Source of the DNA: Ilyonectria destructans
Taxonomy: Eukaryota; Ascomycota; Sordariomycetes; Hypocreales; Nectriaceae
NCBI GenBank assembly: GCA_020740775.1
Contig: JAHEWK010000006.1
Span: forward strand, 62,001 to 126,000
DNA: 64,000 nt
Direction of reading: 5' to 3'
Positions 57,598-64,000 of this stretch are shown here, piece after piece. The notes below the pieces were generated by a model. That model was not told the DNA's origin. It was given only the letters and a program-made list of their open reading frames with translations, and ran no database searches. Numbering within the stretch: the stretch's first letter is position 1; each line of letters opens with the position of its first letter. The translations under genes and the position numbers were made by a program.

Positions 57598-58967
57598 GGG
57601 AGCTCAGCGAATCAATAATCGAAGCGAGGAACCTCTCCAAAATGCATAACATCGACCCGCATAACAACCATTCCTTCAACCGCTGATTCATAGAACCAGC
57701 TTGGAAAGGGTATTTATATGTTAAATAAGCCATAAGAAACTATATAGGGTGACCAGTTAACACTGTTCAATACTTGACATTCACCAGTGCGGGCGCGGAC
57801 TATCGTATTCAGAGGACGATTTGTAAATTTAAGAACGCAATACAGTTTGACAAATACTGAGAATCGGTCTCGGACACGACATAAGAGTATATGATATGGC
57901 TGCCCATGTGTTGCAGCTGTGACCGCCGTCGTTATTGTGACATATGGTAAGGTTTACTTAATAGGGAAATAGACCCTCCCTACCATGCAATGTATAAGAT
58001 ATATGTAAGCGTCAACATTATTTCGCATCCGCCATCGCAACAAGAAGCACACATGCCTCTGTAGCTGTATAGGGGGGTGGACTTTCCAACACTTAAAACT
58101 TACATACCTTGTAAATCTTAACTCTGCTGGGCCTATCAACCATACTGTCTCGTATTGATATATCCCACTTTTAACAACGTCGCTTAATCTTTCCGCCAAA
58201 CTTTAATTAATCACAACGCGGCAAAACAAACTCAATCGCATATGAATTCACAGGCAATATCCCCCAACTCTCCGCTTTTCTTACCTACAGCTTTAATATA
58301 TTTTAGCGGTTAGTAATCCAAGTCTCTCCTACCCCCCTATCTTTGTTGGTGCGGTTTTAATTTATAAAGGATTGTAAATCACCCATATTACTTGTTATTT
58401 GGAATTTAGGAATAGAAATATTTTCCTTTTGTTAACTAGCATTAGTATCGTAATATAATAAAAAGAAGAGAGTTTGAAGTGGGGAGATGTGTTTTCGCAC
58501 TGATGTGTCTCACTTGCTTATCTATTTCCCTCACTTATTAATAACGCTATGTTATTTAACTGCTGTAATTTCTGCTGTGTTGCTGCATTATGATGTGTGT
58601 AACTGCATTATAATGTATGTTACTGTATTATGACATGTGTTACTGCATTAATTTATCTTATTTGTTAACCTTTAACGATTTAAAAAGCTTAATTATATGT
58701 ATTCTAAATATAGTTAGTTAAGGCATAAAGAAGATGCATGATGTATATTGCGATACGGCTTTAAACTTACTGCTGGATTTAGTTGCTGTAATGTGAGGTA
58801 TTAGGTATGATCCGTTAATTCTATAAATTACTGTATATTTCTACTGGGCTGCTTTAATCCCCTATAGCTAGACTCGATTTTTATATATAAGTATCTAGCC
58901 TCCCTCACCATCAATAAGCTTGTGAAATAAGTATCTCAATTCTCTATAATACTAGTATAATTTCAGT
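57598..58967. other. Unique intergenic region upstream of the spherulin relic
   Basis: A minus-strand frame at 57954-58199 (81 codons) has no recognisable motif. Most of the region is moderately AT-rich without transposon signatures. It probably includes the promoter of the spherulin-4 pseudogene at its right end (pyrimidine-rich CTCTATAATACTAG before the ATG). Confidence 0.4.
58576..58654 (+). repeat. Tandem repeat, four copies of a 20-bp unit
   Basis: The unit TGTGTTACTGCATTATGATG and variants are repeated at 58576, 58596, 58616 and 58636 (the last is partial). Copies differ by single changes. It is a minisatellite-like array without evident function. Confidence 0.75.
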
Positions 58968-59792
58968 ATGCACTTCTCAGCCACAGTGGGCCTTCTCTTA
59001 GGCCAGGCGATGTCTGCCCTCACTACTGGGATCATCTTGCCGCTCTATTTATATCCCTCTAACGGAGCTGCTAATTGGAAGCCCGCATTTAACGCCATCT
59101 TATCTAATTCTAATATCCAGTAGCTAGCCATTCTTAACCTATTAAACAGCCCCAGCTCTACCGGCAAACCTAATAATAACGACCCAAACTATATTACCAG
59201 TATATCTAAGCTTAATAGCTACTCTAACGTTAAAACTATCAGCTATATTTATACCAGCTATACTAAGATGCTGCTATATAAGCTTAAGGCTATAATTACT
59301 ATATAGAGTAAGTAGGCTACCTACTCCCAGGCCAATATCGCCATATATAGCATCTTCTTTGATAAGTATAGTAGCGCCAATTTTAACTACCTTAATCAGG
59401 CTATTATATTTGTATGTAGGGCCTTCAGCAATAGTATCACTACAGTATATAACTTCAGCGCTAAGGCTGGTGCCGAATTTTATACAATCTGTAATATAGT
59501 AGTAGCCTTTAAGAGCTGCCTTAACTGTCCCGACGGGCCGCTATATATAGACCAGGCGACACTAAGCAATAACATCCCTAGCGGCTATATGACTGAGGGT
59601 GCTATAATCCTAAGCCAGTTTACTGGTATATCTGCTGATGGTAGGGTGGCGAATCAGGCGCTAATTAATGAGTATGTCCAGACTATGAAGCAAAATAGTC
59701 TAGGGTGGTTTTACTTTGCGTCGGCTGGTTATGATACTCTTACTGCTCTACCGGCGACTGTTAGAGCTGACGCTGCCCCGCTAGCTGCCTGA
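58968..59792 (+). pseudogene. Spherulin-4-like cell-surface protein, broken only by nonsense changes
   Basis: One continuous frame of 275 codons from ATG 58968 to TGA 59790-59792. A signal peptide (MHFSATVGLLLGQAMSA) is followed by TGIILPLYLYPSNGAANWKP, typical of the spherulation-specific family 4 domain, an extracellular TIM-barrel-like fold. Later family blocks are GAEFYTICNIVVAF, CLNCPDGPLY, GAIILSQFTGISADGRVANQ and LGWFYFASAGYD. Length matches family members. TAG codons at 59121, 59304 and 59313 each stand where the family has Trp (TGG to TAG), and many other changes are G-to-A. No frameshift occurs, so damage is by RIP-type transitions only, concentrated between 59100 and 59560 while both ends are clean. 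Confidence 0.85.
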
Positions 59793-59989
59793 GTGCATAT
59801 AGGGTTGTAAGAGCTGTGTGTCCTATGTGATATCTCTCTCCTTGTCCTAGCATAAGGGTCTAGATATGCCTAGCCGCATGTCATCAAATCGCCTACTACT
59901 ACTGTAACAAGGGTTGCGTATAATTTGATTAAATATAACAAATCTGGCCCGTGTACGCAGTGAGGTTCTCTCAAAAATGCGTTCAATTA
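59793..59989. other. Short spacer before the LINE
   Basis: Unmutated sequence between the spherulin relic and the start of the LINE. The LINE's exact 5' end is uncertain. No gene was recognised. Confidence 0.4.
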
Positions 59990-60039
59990 CATGTTTTTCG
60001 TCCGTGCACGCAGCGAGTGTCTTCGGACCAGAACGACGA

Positions 60040-61490
60040 GGGCATTGGAATCTGAGCAGCAAAATGGTGATATAGAATGGCAGGAAGAGGAGAGCAGTAA
60101 GGGAGCTCTGAGTCATACCAGAACTAAGAAAAGAACCACGCCTAAGGCAGCTGGCAGTATGACAGAGGCAATCCATAGTCTAAAACAACTCCTAGAATAA
60201 GACTTCAATAAGAAAATAGAAATAATAAAGATAGAGTTTCAGCTTAAGTTTATAAAACTTAGCGACTATATAGCTAAAGAAGTTACTAGGACTATAGCCC
60301 AGATAGTATAAGAATTATTATAAGTCTGAGAGCAGCTTATCTAGATTTACAGTAAGTTAGAGTAGACCCAGCTATAGCTGGATATTATAAATAATACTTA
60401 TACAGTATAATTATCTAGCTAGATATATATAGATACTGCTAGAATAATACCTATTAGTATTACCACTTAAGCTCTATTTACAGTTTAATTAGCAACCTTA
60501 AAACTGATATTCTATATAATAAATATATCTAGAGTAGCTAATAATTATATTAGAGATACTATACTAGCAGTATTTTATAGAACTATTAAATAGGAAATAT
60601 AAATATCTAGTAACTAATCTAATTAGCGATATATTATAGTAACTAAAAATAGATAAAATACTTACTGCCTGAGGGTTATTAGTAGGAATAAAGAAGAATT
60701 AAAGATAATTAGAACTATTATTAAGGCTAAAAAAGCTCTAGGTATAACAGTCTTTTATAACTAACTATATCCAGTTAAAGTTAATAATATAAACTATATT
60801 GCTATTTTTAATTAGAAAAATAAGATTCTTCCTAAAGTAATAAAAGCCTTAAGCTAAAAGAATAAAATCCAGATTGCTAAGGTAGTCTAATTAAGTTAAA
60901 AGAATAATATAAAAGTATATAGATCTATAGTAATATACCTCACTAAAAGCAGTAATACCAGAAGACTTCTATAGAAATATTACTTTCTTATAGCTAGTAA
61001 ATTAGTATATATCAGTATATTTAAGTAGAGAATAAAACTAATATAATACTATAACTGCTAGAAGCTTAGCTATAAGGCATTCTTATATAGTAAGAATCGG
61101 ATATATATAAGGTATACTGCTAAAGGCTATTATTATAGTAAGTGCTAGATATAGATATCTAAGTATATACTCTATAGTAGACTGTATAAGTTATTTAGTA
61201 GGAGCTACTTAAAACTCTACCTCACTCAGTATAAATAGGATATTTTAGGTAATCTAACTGAATATAAGAAAATAGAATATAGTATATAAAAGCTTAATAA
61301 ATAATAAGCAACTTTAAAATTTTACAGTTATAGTAATTTAAGAACTATAGATATAGAAAAGTAACAGTAAACTATTAATAGTTTCTATAGAATACTTCTA
61401 ATAGGTTAAAATAGTCCCTAGGTTTTAGAGGAATAGCAGATAGGTAATCTGGAGTATATTATAGGTAAATAGAAACTTAGAAGCTAAATA
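60040..61490 (+). pseudogene. LINE ORF1 (gag-like) remains
   Basis: The N-terminus is clean, then stops appear from 60198 on. The frame can be followed through DFNKKIEIIKIEFQLKFIKL and ARIIPISITT to a CCHC cluster reading roughly YYNC-KLSYKAFLYSKN and YTAKGYYYSKC. This is the LINE gag pattern of two zinc knuckles, with several Cys and His replaced. It would have bound the element's RNA. Confidence 0.65.
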
Positions 61491-62980
61491 AGTACCAATA
61501 TAGTCCCCGGACTTAATAGCAGTAACTATATAACTTTCAGACTAAATAATATTAGTTATATCAGTATATATACTGGAATTTAAGCCCCAGACTCTTAGAA
61601 ATATATACCATACTCTATATTAGGTAATCCTTAACCTTTAGGGTAGAATAGAGATAGTAGTAGATATTATTCTTACTGGAGATTTTAATTAATATAATTA
61701 GCTATAAAGGGGAGATAATATACTATTAGTAAGGTAGAGTAAGGCTAATCTAATTATTAACCTTATAAATAAATATAGTCTTTATAGCCTCCTCCAGAGA
61801 GGTATAAAGATATAGTAAGGCTTTAATAAGAAAAGTATAATTAACCTGGTACTAGCAATAGCAGAGGTAATAAATAAAATAGTAGAGTGCTCTATATACC
61901 TAATAGAATACAGATTGAACTACCAGACAATCCAAATAATATTTAATATTATAATATCTAAATAGAGTATTAGAGAAAGACTGTTATTTAAGAATACACT
62001 ATAGATAGCAATTAGAATTAGAGTGGAGGATAATCTCTAAGAGCTTCTCTAGACTGTCAGCATATAGAAGTAGATAGATCAGTTTATAAGGGTTATTCTT
62101 AAGGTAATTTACAAGCTAACACCTTAAGTATAATCAGTATTATACATAAAGTACTAGTAGATAAATAATTTAATAAGACTTCAGTGGGTATATATATTTT
62201 AGCAAAATCAGATTAGGGTATAGCAGTAAGCAGGTTAGAAGATACTCAATCTGAAAAGACAGACTAAAAAAGTATCTAAGGAGCACTATAATACTATCTA
62301 GAAATAGAAGAAACTATACTGAAAAGATTTTCTAGAAGAAGATATTAATATATAGAAGGCAGCTAAATATTTTAAACCTAAAAAGGATATTATAAATAAT
62401 AGGGTGCCCCTTTTAAAGAGATAAGATAGCTCTACTATAAAAGATAGAGTAAAATAGGCAGAGGAGCTACTCAGCTTGTTCTTTCTGCTGTTACCAGCTA
62501 GAATTAAAGATAAAGGTAACTAACTGTAATAAAGGGAAGTTTACATATCAGACCTTACTATAGAGAAAGTTAAGGAAAAATTGCTAGTAGTAAAACCTTA
62601 AAAAGCACCTAGAGATAATAGTCTGCTAGTAATAGTATAGAAACAGCTTTAGCCAGTAGTTAAATACTATATCTTATACCTCTATAATATACCCCTTAGG
62701 AATAATACAGTACCCCACTAATAGAGGAGTATAAAAATCGTCCTGCTAAAGAAGCCAGATAAAGGAGACTATATAGTAGCTAAAGCTTAAAGACCGATCT
62801 TACTACTATTAATACTGAGTAAGATACTTAAGGCGGTTATTATAGAGCGGATATTCTATATAGTAGAGAGCTATAGACTGCTACCTATAAACTACTTTAG
62901 GGTAAGAAAGTAAAGATCAGCTGAATAAGCACTAATACTGCTATAGAAGTAGATCTATAAGGTATAGAGGGCCTATAGGG
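61491..62980 (+). pseudogene. LINE ORF2 (endonuclease and N-terminal reverse transcriptase) remains
   Basis: The APE-type endonuclease box is at 61672-61689 (LTGDFN), followed by NLINKYSLYSLLQRG and INLVLAIAEV. The reverse transcriptase start at about 62540-62970 reads VKPxKAPRDNSLLVIVxKQL, IKIVLLKKPDKGDYIVAKAx, RPILLLLILSKILKAVIIER and RSAExALILL. These match the order of Tad1-type elements. The catalytic box is absent because the gypsy insertion interrupts the domain. Confidence 0.72.
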
Positions 62981-63365
62981 TGTTACGGCCCAGGCCAGAA
63001 AGGCAGTCTAAAACGGCAGTATATAGAACTTACAGCTAGCTCCAACTAATTATAATAGAATTGCAGGAAGTAGGAGCAGCACACTCCTGGAGTATTAATC
63101 TTAAAGTAATATACTTTAGAATTAAGAGCTTCACTAATTATACAATCCACCTAGTATATAGTTATCTAAGAAGTATATATCTAGTATAGGCAGCTCCTTA
63201 GCTATTAATACTACTTAATTATATTAAGTATCTTTAATTCTACTATTATTAGATATAATATACTTATTTAAGTTTTAATCTATCTAATTTCCTATTATAT
63301 AAACTACTAATTAGAATCAGCCTACTCTAAACTTATAAGTATAGTGTAGTATACTAATTGTTATA
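62981..63365 (+). repeat. Third gypsy element, 5' LTR
   Basis: About 385 bp, TGTTACGGCCCAGGCC...ACTAATTGTTATA. The left end is better preserved than in the outer element, whose reverse complement begins TATTACAGCC. This supports the view that those LTRs originally began with TGTTAC. Confidence 0.78.
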
Positions 63366-64000
63366 TATTAATAGCTCTTATTTAGTATATTACTTATATT
63401 AAATTTAAATAATATTGAATTTGCTACTATAGTATCTATAATACCCTCTAGCAGTTTAGGCTTCTTTAAGGACTGAATTTATAACCCTTTTATTAACGAT
63501 AATAGAGACCTTAACCTCTTTAAGAAAAAAGAGAAAGAAGAGAATAATAATAAAGAAGTTATTATAAAGAATTTCAAGAAGCTTAGATATATTAATAAGG
63601 AGTTATCTGCACAGCTTAACAAACTCCTAAATACCTTTAAGATAAGTACAGCTAATAAATAGAAGTAGATTGACCTTCTGGGGACCCAGTATAAGAACCT
63701 ACTAGAGTATAATAATAAACTGACTTAGGAACTTATCAGCTAGAAATCTATATATAAGAACTATATTAAGAATACTACTTCTAATGCTGCTAAAGGTAAA
63801 GACGCTGGAGAAATCCTTTGCCTACACCAGCCTGACCTATATAACAGCTCAGCTATAAGCCTATAGAAATTCCTCATATAACTCTAAGTATACTAACTGT
63901 ACTACCCAATATAGTTTATCTCAGATAAAGCTAAGATTTAATACAGTATAGAGTTCCTTAAGGATAAAGCCCTATAATAGTTTAAACCTATTATAAGGGA
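62981..64000 (+). mobile_element. Third Ty3/gypsy-like element, 5' part, running off the window
   Basis: It begins with a plus-strand LTR (62981-63365, starts TGTTACGGCC) whose second half is clearly homologous to the LTR of the outer element at 2863-19210. It is followed by the same primer-binding-site region (TTAATAGCTCTTATTTAG) and by the gag 5' region shared with both nested elements. It is inserted in the LINE. The other end and the target duplication lie outside the window. Confidence 0.8.

Larger units (their letters stand above)
59990..62980 (+). mobile_element. Tad1-type LINE retrotransposon, 5' part, interrupted at 62980
   Basis: Plus-strand LINE of the same family as 37700-43090. 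ORF1 (gag-like) starts in unmutated sequence (about 60040-60190: TTRALESEQQNGDIEWQEEE, then KKRTTPKAAGSMTEAIHSLK) and then becomes heavily mutated. Zinc knuckles are at about 61051-61160. ORF2 follows with the endonuclease and reverse transcriptase. The reverse transcriptase is cut in mid-domain after KVWRAYRVL, where a gypsy LTR begins at 62981. The remaining 3' part must lie beyond the window. Confidence 0.8.

Noticed and set aside
1..64000. CRISPR arrays, operons, bacterial-type promoters and tRNA genes
   Set aside because: The sequence is fungal, no regularly spaced repeat-spacer array is present, and I saw no convincing tRNA cloverleaf by eye.

Overview
The window looks like a heterochromatic, repeat-filled segment of a filamentous ascomycete (Pezizomycotina) genome. 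Evidence: short fungal introns with GT..AG borders and TAAC-type branch points, gene families found mainly in this group (spherulin-4-like, DUF3505/RecQ-like helicase, ankyrin protein, acyl-protein thioesterase, small cysteine-rich secreted protein), and long AT-rich blocks in which transposon reading frames can still be followed through many TAG/TAA/TGA codons. The substitutions are nearly all C-to-T/G-to-A transitions that favour TpA. This is the signature of repeat-induced point mutation (RIP), spilling into neighbouring single-copy genes. I found no tRNA, rRNA or CRISPR, and no gene that is clearly intact.

Layout. 1-2857: AT-rich relics with the C-terminal part of a pogo/Fot1-like transposase on the minus strand. 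2858-19215: two nested Ty3/gypsy LTR retrotransposons, both minus strand, each with paired LTRs and a 5-bp target duplication (TTAAC outer, TTATA inner). 19216-21700: unidentified AT-rich relics. 21719-22028: a broken small cysteine-rich secreted protein gene. 22029-24038: mostly empty. 24039-24946: a frameshifted fungal ORF and the last exon of a coiled-coil protein gene, then a MULE DNA transposon (about 25008-27831). 28450-31294: a broken ankyrin-repeat gene. 31295-33510: unassigned. 33513-34177: a broken secreted/type I membrane protein gene. 34381-37690: an alpha/beta-hydrolase-like fragment and a large broken DUF3505/RecQ-like helicase gene, abutting a Tad1-type LINE (37700-43090, minus strand). 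43400-43976: an acyl-protein thioesterase pseudogene. 45292-56763: a solo copia LTR followed by two 5593-bp copia elements in head-to-head orientation, forming an 11.2-kb inverted repeat. 56764-58967: unique sequence with a long imperfect hairpin. 58968-59792: a spherulin-4 pseudogene. 59990-62980: a second Tad1-type LINE (plus strand), cut by a third gypsy element (62981 to the window end, plus strand).

The most informative structure is the copia palindrome. The 9-bp spacer between its arms is the exact reverse complement of the spacer predicted from the flanking target duplications. This implies that recombination between the arms inverted the centre after both elements had inserted. Three copia insertions (solo LTR, left arm, right arm) all fell within about 10 bp of one original site. 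The genes do not form an operon or pathway. They are independent casualties of transposon insertion and RIP, several with only nonsense changes and two with an apparent ATG-to-ATA start-codon loss.
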